Source: Hysterangium stoloniferum (taxonomy: Eukaryota > Basidiomycota > Agaricomycetes > Hysterangiales > Hysterangiaceae). Taken from it: 64,000 bases of DNA. A program made the position numbers and the translations under genes. The notes beneath the pieces were generated by a model. The model ran no database searches. It saw nothing but the letters and a program-made list of their open reading frames with translations, and was not told the origin of the DNA. The stretch covers positions 330,426 through 394,425 of the forward strand of contig WHVD01000080.1 of assembly GCA_015178975.1 (NCBI GenBank). The letters run 5' to 3'. Positions 31,415-42,622 of the stretch are shown here, one piece after another; within the stretch, counting starts at the first letter, position 1, and every line of letters starts with the position of its first letter.

Positions 31415-31797
31415 AATAATAGAGTAGCGTGGATGTGGTCCACGCGAGTAGCGATAAGGATTGAGTTTCGACTGGTACAGTTGGAAACTCTGATAGAGTA
31501 GATAGCTAAAGCCCGTCTGTGATGGTCGAGACGATACACCAATCACAACTTACAGGACACTAATGGGTGTCTGGGTAAGTTGTGGTTGCGGTGTAAAAAG
31601 TGTCTGAGTTCTAAACTACGGGCGCTAGAATACACAAGTCTGGCGTGTGTGCGCCCACAAGAGTCGATGTACCGCATACATAGGTCGTCGAACTAATTAT
31701 AGATATAATAAAAGAGAGAAAATAGAGATAATAAAGGAAATATAGTAAGAGCTCATCCGACTATATTTCCTGAGTGTATTTCGCCATACCTCTCACA
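31415..31797 (-). mobile_element. Solo LTR-C in G1, second part
   Basis: Resumes at the repeated AATAA and ends CTCTCACA on the plus strand; joined to 9503-9754 it gives an LTR of about 630 bp. Confidence 0.9.
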
Positions 31798-32242
31798 CCC
31801 CTTCACCCAATGCGGTTGTTACTCCTTTCCACTACTTTGTGGGAGCAAACAGACTCCTGTACTTTCGTGACTCAGACTGGAAAAGTCAAGTCTGCGTGCC
31901 CAGAACGATGACTAACTCTATTTTAAGGTTGGTACCTGATAATCCTTTTGAGGGAGCACACGCCGGAGGCCAGCAGTTGTTCAACCTGATGAAAGACCGG
32001 TTCTTTTGGCCAAAAATGCTGCAATATTGCGTGTCATACGCGTGTACCTGCAACACCTGCCAAAAGACCAAAATTGATCACACCGCTCGTCAAGGAGCCC
32101 TCAGACCTGCCGACATACCTTTTAGGCCTTTTGAAGTAGTTTCTATGGACCTGATCACTGGACTACCTGACTCGGGAAAGGATTTGTATTCAGCAGTTTT
32201 CGTCACCCTTGATAAATTAACGCGTTTCGCTATTACAATACC
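31798..32242 (+). pseudogene. G1 integrase, N-terminal part
   Basis: Continues G1 pol after the solo LTR-C. The HHCC zinc-binding region is damaged: the first His of H-D-N-P is Pro here, while the C-x2-C pair near 32050 remains. The first catalytic Asp (S-M-D-L-I-T-G) is present. The sequence stops in I-T-I-P, where a truncated LTR-C begins, so the rest of integrase and the 3' LTR are lost. Confidence 0.85.
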
Positions 32243-33068
32243 ACGACCTATGTATGCGGTACATCAACTCTTGTGGGCGCACACACGCCAGACTTATGTA
32301 TTCTAGTGCCCGTAGTTTAGAACTCAGACACTTTTTACACCGCAACCACGACTTACCCAGACACCCATTAGTGTCCTGTAAGTTGTGTTAAAACTGCCTC
32401 CACTGTCTCCAAAACCTTCTGGAACCTTCTAGAACCTTCTAGAACCTTCTAGCATGTTCCAGGGTATTCCCAGTTCATTTCCCATGACAGCTGTCAATCA
32501 GCTGTCACTTTGTATTCCAGCTGTCAATCAGCTGTCAGTTTCCATTCAAGCTGTCACTTATGACAGCTGACAAGCCTACTGATGTATAACATATATAAGC
32601 TTGTAGTTAGTGACCTGAATAGTAACAACTTTCCTCAGACTTGTGTGTGTCACGTGTCACAGTAAGTCACAGGTCACTTTTAACAAGTTGTGATTGGTGT
32701 ATCGTCTCGACCGTCACAGACGGGCTTTAGCTATCTACTCTATCAGAGCTTCGAACTGTACCAGTCGAAACTCAATCCTTATCTCAACTCGCGTGGACCA
32801 CATCCACACTACTCTATTATTTGACTCTCTAGTACTCTACTTTACTCTCGAGCAGTCGTTCAGAATCGCACTTGACAGTTGATTCTACTTATTCGTTTTA
32901 GCTCTCTACCTTATTCTAGATAGCTACTTCCTTCTACCATATTGAACTAAGTAGTCAATACGCGTTCATTCTGTATTAGACTTAGACAGTCAATACATCT
33001 TAGTGTCGTACCTAAACGGTCGATATTCTTCGTATATAGAACAGTTAGAACTTCCACTACTCTTCACA
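32243..33068 (+). mobile_element. G3 5' LTR (LTR-C), 5'-truncated, with A4 inside
   Basis: Ends CTCTTCACA at 33068 next to the primer site. It starts internally at ACGACCTATG, lacking roughly the first 100+ bases of LTR-C. The joint with G1 pol at 32242 has no target duplication. Confidence 0.85.
32396..32685 (+). mobile_element. A4: solo Copia-A LTR (290 bp)
   Basis: Target duplication AGTTG (32391-32395, 32686-32690). Several CAGCTG units are missing compared with the 349-bp form. Confidence 0.93.
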
Positions 33069-33069
33069 G

Positions 33070-33085
33070 TGGTGATCCAGGCTGG
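33070..33085 (+). other. G3 primer binding site
   Basis: TGGTGATCCAGGCTGG, equivalent to TGGTGATCTGGGCCGG in G1 and G2. Confidence 0.6.
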
Positions 33086-33278
33086 ACCACTCTTTCCCTA
33101 TGAAGAAAAACATTTATTTCAACTATCAAATTCTAAGCACGTAAATGACCACTGGCAAGAATCAAACGCCGAGATCTTCGATGACCCCGAGTAGTTCAAA
33201 ACCTCATCAAAGACCTGCAAGTCTGGAACCACCCCGTAACGTCACCATGAGGAAGTCTTCGTTGACTTTTCAAAAACC

Positions 33279-33616
33279 TGTTAAATGTGACCTGTGACTT
33301 ACTGTGACACGTGACACACACAAGTCTGAGGAAAGTTGTTACTATTCAGGTCACTAACTACAAGCTTATATATGTTATACATCAGTAGGCTTGTCAGCTG
33401 TCATAAGTGATAGCTGGTTGACAGCTGTCATAAGTGACAGCTGATTGACAGCTTGAATGGAAACTGACAGCTGATTGACAGCTGGAATACAAAGTGACAG
33501 CTGATTGACAGCTGTCATGGGAAATGATCTGGGAATACCCTGGAACATGCTGGAAGCTTCTAGAAGGTTCTAGAAGGTTCCAGAAGGTTTTGGAGACAGT
33601 GGAGGCAGTTTTAACA
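33279..33616 (-). mobile_element. A5 3' LTR
   Basis: 338 bp; has TGTTAAATGTG at the terminus in place of TGTTAAAAGTG, as does its partner. Confidence 0.92.
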
Positions 33617-33717
33617 GACCCCCCTGATCTCACATGTCTCCAAAGAAAAAGAAACAGAGAGAGAGAGAGAGAGAGAGACTTTGCTAAACTACAGAGAGTA
33701 AGAAAGAAAACAAGAAA

Positions 33718-36700
33718 CTAAGTCCTTATACCCATTCCAGCACAACAAAATTGAACTTTTGGAGTGGATAGAGGTTTCGTTAGAATATCTGCAAGTTGTT
33801 CTGCAGTAGGAACATAGGAAGGAGCAATACACTTGGCATTTACAGCATCCCTAAGCCAATAGTAGCGCAGGTCAAGATGTTTCATCCTTCCATGATGCTC
33901 AGGGTTCTTAGCAACACTGATGGCAGACTGGTTGTCAATGTGTAGAGTGGAGGGTTGATCAACTTGGTAGCCAAATTCACCTAGGATTTGCCGCATCCAG
34001 GCAATCTCCTTGCCAGCTTCTACAGCAGAGACAAATTCTGCTTCAGTTGTAGAAAGTGTGACAATACTTTGCAGTTTACTACTCCAGCCAATAGCACCTC
34101 CAGCCATCATAGTTACATAACCACCAGTGGATCTTCCAGAATCAATACAATCACCATGAGCAGCATCAGTGTATGTGGTGAATAATTCAGAGCCACATTT
34201 ACCAGAGTAATGCAACTTGTAATCCAGTGTACCTTTTAGGTATCTGAACAAGTGCTTCACTGCTGTCCAATGCTTTGGTCCAGGATTGCAATTAAAACGT
34301 GCCAAGTAGGACACAGTATAAGCAATATCTGGACGAGTCATAGTAGCCAGGTATTGTAAAGACCCAACAGCACTGAGATAAAGAACACTACGCATGAAAT
34401 CCACCTCTGCAGCATTCTCAGGACCCATTTCTTTGGAAAGAGATGTACCAGGTGTCATAGGTGTGAGAACTGGATGACAGTCAGACATGTTATAACGCTC
34501 AAGCATGTTGAGAATAAACTGTCGCTGATCAAGAGTAAGGAGACGCTTAGAGCGATCTCTGCCAACTCCCACACCAAGTAAATAAACAGTGGATCCAAGA
34601 TCACGGCATTTGAAATGCAGGGACAATTGCTTGACAGCTTTGTCAATGGCAAGGGTGGACTTGGATGCAAATGTAATATCATCAATGTAAATGGGTACAA
34701 AGATCTTCACCTCTCCATTTGAATAAATGTAAACAGAGGTATCAGATTCAATTCGTTTGAACTCCATTTCAGTAAGTGCACCATGTAACTTGATGTTCCA
34801 TTGATGAGATCCCTGCTTGAGACCATAAAGTGATTTCAAGAGTCTGAGAACCTTATTAGGACCTCCTTGATGGAAGCCTTCAGGTTGTCTCATATAGATT
34901 GTCTCATCAAGGTCACCATGGGTGAAAGCAGCAGAAATGTCAACAGAGTGCAAATCCATGTCTTCAATGGCAGCTAGGGCCAGAATCAAACGCAGAGTTG
35001 CAGGTCTAAAAGTAGGTGCAAACACTTCATTGTAGTCAATGCCAGGACGTTGTGAGTATCCTTTGGCAACAAGGCGAGCTTTATAATGCTCAATTGTGCC
35101 ATCTGCATTGTGTTTGACTTTAAATACCCAACCAGAACCAATTGCCTTTGCACCAACTGGAAGCTCAACAAGTTCCCATGTCTTGTTCTCTACCAGTGTA
35201 TTGTACTCTGCATTTATAGCCTCTTGCCATTTATCTGCATCATCACCTTTCATAGCCTGCTTGTAGTTTTGTGGATCAGCAGTTGAAGCTGTTCCAACAA
35301 ACTGTACTTCCTCATAATCAATGTCCTCATCATCATCTTCAGCTAGAGCTGGAGCTGGTTGTACCTTCCACCATTCACCAGGTTGCTTTGGAACACGCTG
35401 AGAGCGACGAAGCTGTGGTTCTGGTGCAGGTGGAGGAGGTAGTTGAATGGGTTCAGGAAGTGCAGGAATCTGAGCAGGAGATGCAGGAATCTGAACAGGA
35501 GGTGCAGGAATATAAGCAGGAGGTGCAGGAATATGAGTAGGAGGGACAGAAATATCATTATCCCCCTCTACTTCTGGCACAAATAAGGGAATGTCAGAGT
35601 TTGGTATATTTGGGAAAAGCCTAATATTAGGCATTGGTCCAGTAGTAGATAGACCAGGAAAGTGGCGTTCATCAAATACAGCCCGTTCAGAGATGATAAA
35701 CTTCTTTGTAACAGGGTTGTAGAATTGCCAACCTTTGTATCCCACAGGATAGCCTAGAAAGAGGCATTTCTCCATGTGTGACTGAAGTGACTTCCTTTTG
35801 TCCTTTTGAATGTAAACATAGGCAGTACACCCCCACACTCGCAAGTTGCTCACATCTGGTTTCTGCTTGTACCATTGCTCATAGGGTGTAGTTTTAGGCA
35901 ATGGTGCAGTAGGCAGATGATTCCATACATAGACATAAGATGCCACAGCATGATTCCAGAATGAGGCAGGCATACGCGCTTCATGCATCATGGCAGTGAC
36001 ATGATCAGCCAAGGTACGATTGGCTCGTTCTGCAACTCCATTCTGTTGAGGGCGATTGCGAGTAGTATAACGGCGTGCTATTCCACATTCATCTGTAAAC
36101 TTGATGAAAGCATTTGACATGTATTCACCCCCTTTGTCATCCTGCAGAGCTTTGACCTTGCAACCCAGAAGATTCTCAGCATAAGCTTTGTATCTCCTGA
36201 ATGCTTCAAATGCATCACTCTTCCGTTTTAAGAACAGAACAGCTCGCAACTTGGTGCAATCATCAATGAAGGTTATCCAGTAGTGATAACCCTCAGTTGT
36301 TTGCACAGGAAGTGGTCCATGTAGATCACTATGAATAAGCTCAAGTGGTGTCTGAGATTGACTTGGTGAGGTAGGAAATGGATTGGCAGTCATTTTGCCA
36401 GCAAGGCAAGGTTCACAGATAGGATCAGGTTGTTCCTTTGAGTCAAGGTTTAAGCCAACCACCAATCCTTCTCTGATCATCTTCTGGACATCAGCATAGC
36501 TGTGATGTCCAAGACGGCGATGCCAGAGATTGATATCAAAGGGAAGAGTGGAGGCAGCACCAGCTTGCTCAATAATAGGTGCAGTGGCACCATTTAGGAT
36601 GCCTGCATTCTGTGCAGTAACTCTGGCTGTAAACAAAGTCTGGCCAGAGAGTTTGAAATGCATGGTTGTTCGATCAATGTGTATGAGTAGTCCTTTGTGT

Positions 36701-37278
36701 CTTGTGAGATAAAGACAAGACAATAGGTTACTGCGCAGTTGTGGTACATGCAAAACTCTTGTAAGCTCCACAGATCGTGATTTCCTTCCATTTATAACTG
36801 GGTTGAATACCACAGAACCAACTCCTGCAGAGTAGATAACAGTATGATCTGCTAACTTGATTGGGACACATAATGGTGTGTAGTTACACAGCCAATGACT
36901 ATGAGGAGTCATATGACTACTAGCATCTGTATCAGCAAGCCAATCATAGTCAGAACCATTCTGCAGGGTGGAGGAATCGGATGAGGAGAAAGCAAGTGCA
37001 TTTCCACTATATTCAACATTGTTCTGAGACATTGTCTTCTGAGGCCTATTTGGCTTTTTCTTCCCTTTAGCACGATTGGTAAGGACACTCTCCTGTGCTT
37101 CCTGCTGCTTCTTGATGAAGCGATGACACTTGTCCATAGTATGGTTGGTCATGGAGCAGAAAGCACATTTGAGAAATGCAGTGGGTGCATTGCCCTGAGA
37201 CATTGTCTCCTGAGTGCTGTTTGCCTTCTTCCCTTTAGTCTGATTGACTTTAGGGAATTGGGGAATGGAAGATGGCAT
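33718..37278 (-). CDS. A5 Pol with rearranged Gag (non-autonomous Copia-A)
   Basis: Open for about 1186 residues from M-P-S-S-I-P-Q. After ten Gag residues the capsid region (about 200 residues in A3) is gone. It is replaced by a K-G-K-K...T-M-S-Q segment that resembles the stretch normally found after the zinc knuckle, so this part looks duplicated. The CCHC knuckle is kept. The protease active site reads D-T-D-A-S-S instead of D-T-G-A-S-S (GGT to GAT), which should abolish activity. Integrase, Y-I-D-D and RNase H motifs remain. This copy would need Gag and protease from another copy. The open frame despite these losses suggests it is young or was mobilised in trans. Confidence 0.88.
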   Translation of the reverse strand: MPSSIPQFPKVNQTKGKKANSTQETMSQGNAPTAFLKCAFCSMTNHTMDKCHRFIKKQQEAQESVLTNRAKGKKKPNRPQKTMSQNNVEYSGNALAFSSSDSSTLQNGSDYDWLADTDASSHMTPHSHWLCNYTPLCVPIKLADHTVIYSAGVGSVVFNPVINGRKSRSVELTRVLHVPQLRSNLLSCLYLTRHKGLLIHIDRTTMHFKLSGQTLFTARVTAQNAGILNGATAPIIEQAGAASTLPFDINLWHRRLGHHSYADVQKMIREGLVVGLNLDSKEQPDPICEPCLAGKMTANPFPTSPSQSQTPLELIHSDLHGPLPVQTTEGYHYWITFIDDCTKLRAVLFLKRKSDAFEAFRRYKAYAENLLGCKVKALQDDKGGEYMSNAFIKFTDECGIARRYTTRNRPQQNGVAERANRTLADHVTAMMHEARMPASFWNHAVASYVYVWNHLPTAPLPKTTPYEQWYKQKPDVSNLRVWGCTAYVYIQKDKRKSLQSHMEKCLFLGYPVGYKGWQFYNPVTKKFIISERAVFDERHFPGLSTTGPMPNIRLFPNIPNSDIPLFVPEVEGDNDISVPPTHIPAPPAYIPAPPVQIPASPAQIPALPEPIQLPPPPAPEPQLRRSQRVPKQPGEWWKVQPAPALAEDDDEDIDYEEVQFVGTASTADPQNYKQAMKGDDADKWQEAINAEYNTLVENKTWELVELPVGAKAIGSGWVFKVKHNADGTIEHYKARLVAKGYSQRPGIDYNEVFAPTFRPATLRLILALAAIEDMDLHSVDISAAFTHGDLDETIYMRQPEGFHQGGPNKVLRLLKSLYGLKQGSHQWNIKLHGALTEMEFKRIESDTSVYIYSNGEVKIFVPIYIDDITFASKSTLAIDKAVKQLSLHFKCRDLGSTVYLLGVGVGRDRSKRLLTLDQRQFILNMLERYNMSDCHPVLTPMTPGTSLSKEMGPENAAEVDFMRSVLYLSAVGSLQYLATMTRPDIAYTVSYLARFNCNPGPKHWTAVKHLFRYLKGTLDYKLHYSGKCGSELFTTYTDAAHGDCIDSGRSTGGYVTMMAGGAIGWSSKLQSIVTLSTTEAEFVSAVEAGKEIAWMRQILGEFGYQVDQPSTLHIDNQSAISVAKNPEHHGRMKHLDLRYYWLRDAVNAKCIAPSYVPTAEQLADILTKPLSTPKVQFCCAGMGIRT

Positions 37279-37506
37279 TGTAGTATAGACACAGCAAACT
37301 CGCAAAGAAGTTGAGAAAAAAAGGTATTTAACTCGAGGTCCAGACGGTAGTCTCGAGGGAAACTCAGCCTTAGTGGCGTACAAGTTCCTCCCTACTAGCA
37401 ACAGCAATAAGGCTGGGCCTGGCAGGGGAATATAAAGTATAGGCTGAAACTTACTCAAAAGAAGCGAGTTTGCAAAACGTTATACAGTACTAGAGCGCTT
37501 AGAGCG

Positions 37507-37520
37507 CGGGGCCCATAACC
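37507..37520 (-). other. A5 primer binding site
   Basis: GGTTATGGGCCCCG on the minus strand beside the 5' LTR. Confidence 0.85.
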
Positions 37521-37869
37521 TGTTAAATGTGACCTGTGACTTACTGTGACACGTGACACACACAAGTCTGAGGAAAGTTGTTACTATTCAGGTCACTAAC
37601 TACAAGCTTATATATGTTATACATCAGTAGGCTTGTCAGCTGTCATAAGTGACAGCTGGTTGACAGCTGGTTGACAGCTGTCAGAAGTGACAGCTGATTG
37701 ACAGCTTGAATGGAAACTGACAGCTGATTGACAGCTGGAATACAAAGTGACAGCTGATTGACAGCTGTCATGGGAAATGAACTGGGAATACCCTGGAACA
37801 TGCTGGAAGCTTCTAGAAGGTTCTAGAAGGTTCCAGAAGGTTTTGGAGACAGTGGAGGCAGTTTTAACA
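37521..37869 (-). mobile_element. A5 5' LTR
   Basis: 349 bp, with one CAGCTGTCAGAAG variant unit not seen in other copies. Confidence 0.92.
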
Positions 37870-39257
37870 AAACCAGCTCCTCCCGGAAGTTCCGTCGAAG
37901 CAGTAGCTGGACCGTCAACGGATGCCCCTCCAAGTCCACGAGAAGAACATCCATCAACTGAGCAGTTGAACGTCCCCGGAGCTAATGTTGAAACTACCCG
38001 TGCTCCTGAACCCGTTCTCTTGTTCCCACCTAAACAGGTCATCCTTAAGCAATTCTTTAGGGGTCATATGATTTACGCCCAGCCCATCGACTTACAATGG
38101 GATGTGTACTACACCGATCGAATTTCTGCGGATCAGGTTACTCCCTTTGTGGAGGAGTACAAAACGGACTACCCCCTCTTACCAGTGACTGTAGCAGTCT
38201 GGTTAGGTCATTATCAGGCTATTTTATCGGCGCAGGATCTATTCACACGACCTGGAACCCTTGAGGATTTAACTCACTTGATTCCCAAATGGTTGAGTGA
38301 AGTTGCTTCTGAGATGGAAGGAGGAAGGACAGTTCTTAAACAAGAAGTGTTCTCTTCATTTCTCGAGGCGCTCCGCACGCTTGATGATGCGCTGCAAATC
38401 CTTCACGTCCTACTCGGTGGGGATCACATCATCCCCAAAGTCGACTACCAGTATATATACATTCGGATGCTGGAGGAGTCTCTTAATGGGATTACTTGGA
38501 ATTCTTTGTTTGCGTATTTTACCTTAAGGGGTCAGTTAAGGCGAAATCAGAGAAGACTTGATAAGATGGTTTTGGAGGTGCTTTACCCTTATGGTGATTC
38601 CATCCAGGTGCCCAATTCGCCCATCTCCACAACCAGTTTGTTTGTTTGTACCCTGAATGGATCTCCCGACACTTGTTTCCTTCATTCGCTCAATTGTCCC
38701 ATTATTTTGCAAGACTTCCCGTCAGACATGAGGATGCAAGTTGCGGAACATCTTCAGGAAAAAGGAATGGAAATATGCATCCCCCTCTATCAACCCCAAC
38801 CTCATCGACCTTTGAATACGGTTGAAATCGAGAGAGGGATCGCGACAGAACCTAGCCCTACCCCCCATCAGGAAATTCACCGCTCTCACGTTGTGTTCGA
38901 ACGAATCCCTGGTAATACGAACATAGGTGATGAACCAACTACGACTAGGAATCGATCAGTTGCCAACAGGGGTCGACCGTCTTTCTCCACTGCATTCACC
39001 GAGGGTATAGCTGGTCAGGTTGCTGGTCGAGGATCGCTGAATCCAGTTGATCCTCGCCATTCCCTGCCGATCTCCTCCAACCCCTTTCTGCCATCGGGAG
39101 GACCTCCTAGTAATTCATCTGGGAGTTCTAGTACCTCAAGCTATGGAGGGAATTCGGGACGTGGGGGGCATCACGGTAGAGTACCTAACTCTCCCTTTCA
39201 AACTCCGATGCAGCCTCGAGCCAGCGCGCCTATCGATGACTTACCTAAGGATAAAAG

Positions 39258-39508
39258 TGTTAGAAATGGGAAAATACAATATCTATATGTGACAGACTGT
39301 TATAAGACCCAGGCTTGCCATCAGTTATATAAACTGTTATAAGAGCACAAGTTGGCATCACAAGTCCTTATATATATGTATATATAATCCATCATATAAT
39401 ACTAGACTATAGGTCCAGTAGCTCAGTGGTTAAGAGCACCTGCATATAAAGCCAGGAGGTCCTTGGTTCAATCCCAGGCTGGGTCAATTCTTTTCTATGC
39501 CTTTAACA
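39258..39508 (+). mobile_element. TRIM-1 solo LTR in G3 gag
   Basis: 251 bp, TGTTAGAAATGG to CTTTAACA, target duplication AAAAG (39253-39257, 39509-39513). It is the only plus-oriented TRIM-1 in the window. The gag frame reads into it for about 28 codons before a stop. Confidence 0.95.
39412..39486 (+). tRNA. tRNA-like sequence in TRIM-1 solo LTR
   Basis: 75 nt, starts GGTCCAG and ends CTGGGTCA, then ATTCTTTTC. A box and B box intact. Confidence 0.7.
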
Positions 39509-40203
39509 AAAAGGATCGCTCTTAACACCAACGACATCAAGATCAAATGGTCAGACCTTCCCGAATACGATGGGACTCAATCCAAGGCATTGGATTACAT
39601 CATGGATATTATGAGCCTCTCGGAGATCTCTGACTCCATGAGTACATTGTTGGGAGTCGCTCTGCCAAGACGACTCACTGGCAGTGCTAAGATCTGGTGG
39701 AGCACCCTAGACCGTGAACATCGCACTGAATTTAGTCGATCTCATGGATCGTTTCTTTGGGGCATCGTAGAAGGATTACTTGGAACTCATTGGCGCGAAT
39801 CCTTGGCTCTAGAATGGGAAGCCATGAAATTTCGACAGGCCGGTCACAATCATGAGACACCCGTTCATTACATTCAGCGAAGGGTCAAGCTCTATCGATT
39901 CTTGTATGGGTTCCACCAAAACTGGAAGGATGAAACGCACAGACTTATCCTGACACTGCCCACGGAATGGCTTTACCTTCTACAGGGACAACCTATCAAT
40001 GACATCATGAGCTTGCAGACTTATGCGAACAATTTACAAGAGGCTCTAATTAACGCTTGGGTTCAAACACATCGAGAGCATCATCGGTTCCAAAAGCCTA
40101 GAGTCATGATTACCGAGCAAATCGACCCCACTAACCAAAGTCACGTCCTCCTCAGTGAACTCGAGGATAAAACCGTCCCTAGGAGATCGAACGCTAAGCA
40201 GGG

Positions 40204-40847
40204 TGTAAAGGGTATGCATATATGCATAATTGGACTAAGGAATAATAGTTGGATTATAGTACTTTATTATTTATCTTTTATTTTCTTTCTTTATATTCTT
40301 TCTATATTTCGAGCACACCTTTATTTTGTAGTTCGAAGCTTTGTGTATACGTATGGGCGCTCTCGGCGCCAAAAGGATAGACAACTTTTACCCAGCAGAC
40401 ACCACCTCGTAAACGACCCAGACGTCGAATAGCGAGAGGTGTCAAGGGTAACGTCTCAACTACCTTTCAAGGTAGTATTCTCTTGCATACTAACGTACTT
40501 TGGACTTGAACCGCGAAGGTCGAGTTCCAATCTAAGGTCTTTGTGCTAGTCGACATTATAGTCGACTCGTGCTATTATTTCTTTACTCTAGATATTCAGC
40601 TTCGCGTTGATTATCTATTTTACATCTTGCTACAAGTTGTACCGTGAAGGTCAACTCTTTCATTTTTTCATTCTAGCTGTCAAGAGCAACTGTACAGTTG
40701 CTCTTGTGACGCGTAGCATGTCTTCTTACTAGTACAGCTTGTCTAGTAATTTACGGTATTGTACTGTACGGTCAATACCTGCTAATAGTAGTTGAATAAA
40801 CACTATTCTTCGTATATCGAACGGTCAGAATCTATCGACTCTTCACA
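40204..40847 (+). mobile_element. Solo LTR-D in G3 gag
   Basis: 644 bp, TGTAAAGGG to CTCTTCACA, target duplication CAGGG (40199-40203, 40848-40852). Confidence 0.93.
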
Positions 40848-41300
40848 CAGGGTAAGAAACATGGCAAGTTCTTTTTCGAACAAAGTGACAAGAATAGCAT
40901 CGCCAAACCTCCGAAGGAGTGTTGGATTTGTGGGAGTTTAGAGCATTTCAAGATCGACTGCCCCCATGCGGGCAGGATGTCACACTATGTCTCTATTAAC
41001 AAGTGCTCCGCGCAGAACCCAATGGAGGAGGCAGAGGATCAAAGGGCTTATGAAACGGTTTATGGATTAAGTGTACAGGGACAAGTACATAACATTGATG
41101 AGGAATCAATTTTCATTTCTGTCTACCTTCCTCAGCCAGAGGACAACATCGTTTCAGACGTGAAAGCGTCCTCGAATGAGAACGAGACATCGCAAGTTTA
41201 TGTTTCTATATCAGACCATGATTTTCTCGAGAAAGGAGACTGGCTAGACGCTCATTGTCAGAACTGTGAAGGTCTGACTGAGACGAGAGTTTTATTGTGA

Positions 41301-42020
41301 CCTGAACCTCCCACCATTGAGGAAATCATCGACGAGGACACATTTGTGAACCGATCTAAGGAAATAAGTCAGACCTACGTTATAGAAGGCCCCTCTGAGT
41401 CAGAGGGATCGGAGGAGGAGAGCTTCCCCTTCGACCCAGGGCAATTACCCGACTTAATTCCTTGCGATGAGTCAGACTCTGAAGCGGACGACTCTATTTC
41501 GAATGCCACTCCCAAGGTACCTAACGGTAGATGTATCAGGAGAAACATCAAACTGGCTGCAAGAAAAGAAAGCAAAAGACCTAGAGTTCAATACCCCCGA
41601 TCCAGTCGACTTATGAAAGAGGATTCAACTATTATCTATCGCAGAAGGGACCCTCCAGGTGGATATTCCAGTATTGGGATTTCAGCATTACACGTCTATG
41701 GACGCGTAGGGAATTCAGAAGCCTCAAATCCTATTAAAATCAGGCTGGACACCGGAGCTGACCTCTCCTTAATCTCGGAGGATTTCTATAAGGAACTAGA
41801 GGACCGCCCTAAACTCAAGCAAGGACTCAAGCTGCGCCTTGGACAACTTACTGGTAATGCCAAAGTATTAGGATACATCAACGTCCCCATGTATCTCGAG
41901 GACGACACCGGTATACTCCTTAAATTTACCACCAAAACGTACGTTGTCTGAGGTATGACCGTCCCGATCCTTCTTGGAGAAGACTTTCACGTGAACTATG
42001 AGATCGGGACACTGCGAGAC
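41301..42020 (+). pseudogene. G3 aspartic protease region
   Basis: Acidic linker (S-E-G-S-E-E-E-S-F-P-F-D-P-G) then retropepsin L-D-T-G-A-D-L-S-L-I-S near 41747-41780. A TGA at 41949-41951 replaces the arginine codon found in G2 (V-V-R-G-M-T-V-P). The frame goes on to the solo LTR-E at 42021 and resumes at 43073. Confidence 0.87.
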
Positions 42021-42230
42021 TGTGAGGAGTATGCTTTTACCACAGTATCATTGTGGTGAAACACTCCTTTTATTTCATTTATATTTTACATATTCTATTC
42101 ATATTTTTCTATCTTTCATATTCTTCAAATATCGCATATTTCATTAGTTTGAAGCATTGTGTATACTTGTGGGTGCACTCAGCACCAATTAGAACTCAGA
42201 CACACTTTTGTTAAAGGTATAGAAAAGAAT

Positions 42231-42305
42231 TGACCCAGCCTGGGATTGAACCAAGGACCTCCTGGCTTTATATGCAGGTGCTCTTAACCACTGAGCTACT
42301 GGACC
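42231..42305 (-). tRNA. tRNA-like sequence in TRIM-1 LTR (42.2 kb copy)
   Basis: Cloverleaf preserved; downstream segment has GGTATAG for GGCATAG. Confidence 0.68.
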
Positions 42306-42547
42306 TATAGTCTAGTATTATATGATGGATTATATATACATATATATAAGGACTTATGTTACCAACTTGTGCTCTTATAACAGTTTATATAACTGATGGC
42401 AAACCTGGGTCTTATAACAGTCTGTCACATATAGATATTGTATTTTCCCATTTCTAACACTTCCCCTGAAATCAATATCTAGTCTATACCCTATGCAGCG
42501 CACCAAGCTCACGGGGCCCATAACCTGTTAAAGGCATAGAAAAGAAT

Positions 42548-42622
42548 TGACCCAGCCTGGGATTGAACCAAGGACCTCCTGGCTTTATATGCAGGTGCTC
42601 TTAACCACTGAGCTACTGGACC
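42548..42622 (-). tRNA. tRNA-like sequence in TRIM-1 LTR (42.5 kb copy)
   Basis: Same offset and boxes as its partner. Confidence 0.68.

Larger units (their letters stand above)
33279..37869 (-). mobile_element. Copia-A copy A5 (gag-deleted)
   Basis: LTRs 33279-33616 (338 bp) and 37521-37869 (349 bp). Target duplication AAACC (33274-33278, 37870-37874). The 11-bp LTR difference is one CAGCTGGTTGA-type unit. Confidence 0.94.
33145..41300 (+). pseudogene. G3 Gag, split by A5, a TRIM-1 LTR and a solo LTR-D
   Basis: The start is M-T-T-G-K-N-Q-T-P. The real pieces are 33145-33278, 37875-39257, 39514-40203 and 40853-41300. Across the three insertions they join in one frame with no other damage until TGA at 41298-41300. 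The N-terminal region, capsid-like part (L-E-W-E-A-M-K-F-R-Q) and CCHC knuckle (near 40922-40965) are all recognisable. G3 is the most divergent Gypsy here and shows the ancestral state at several sites that are stops in G1 and G2. Confidence 0.88.
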
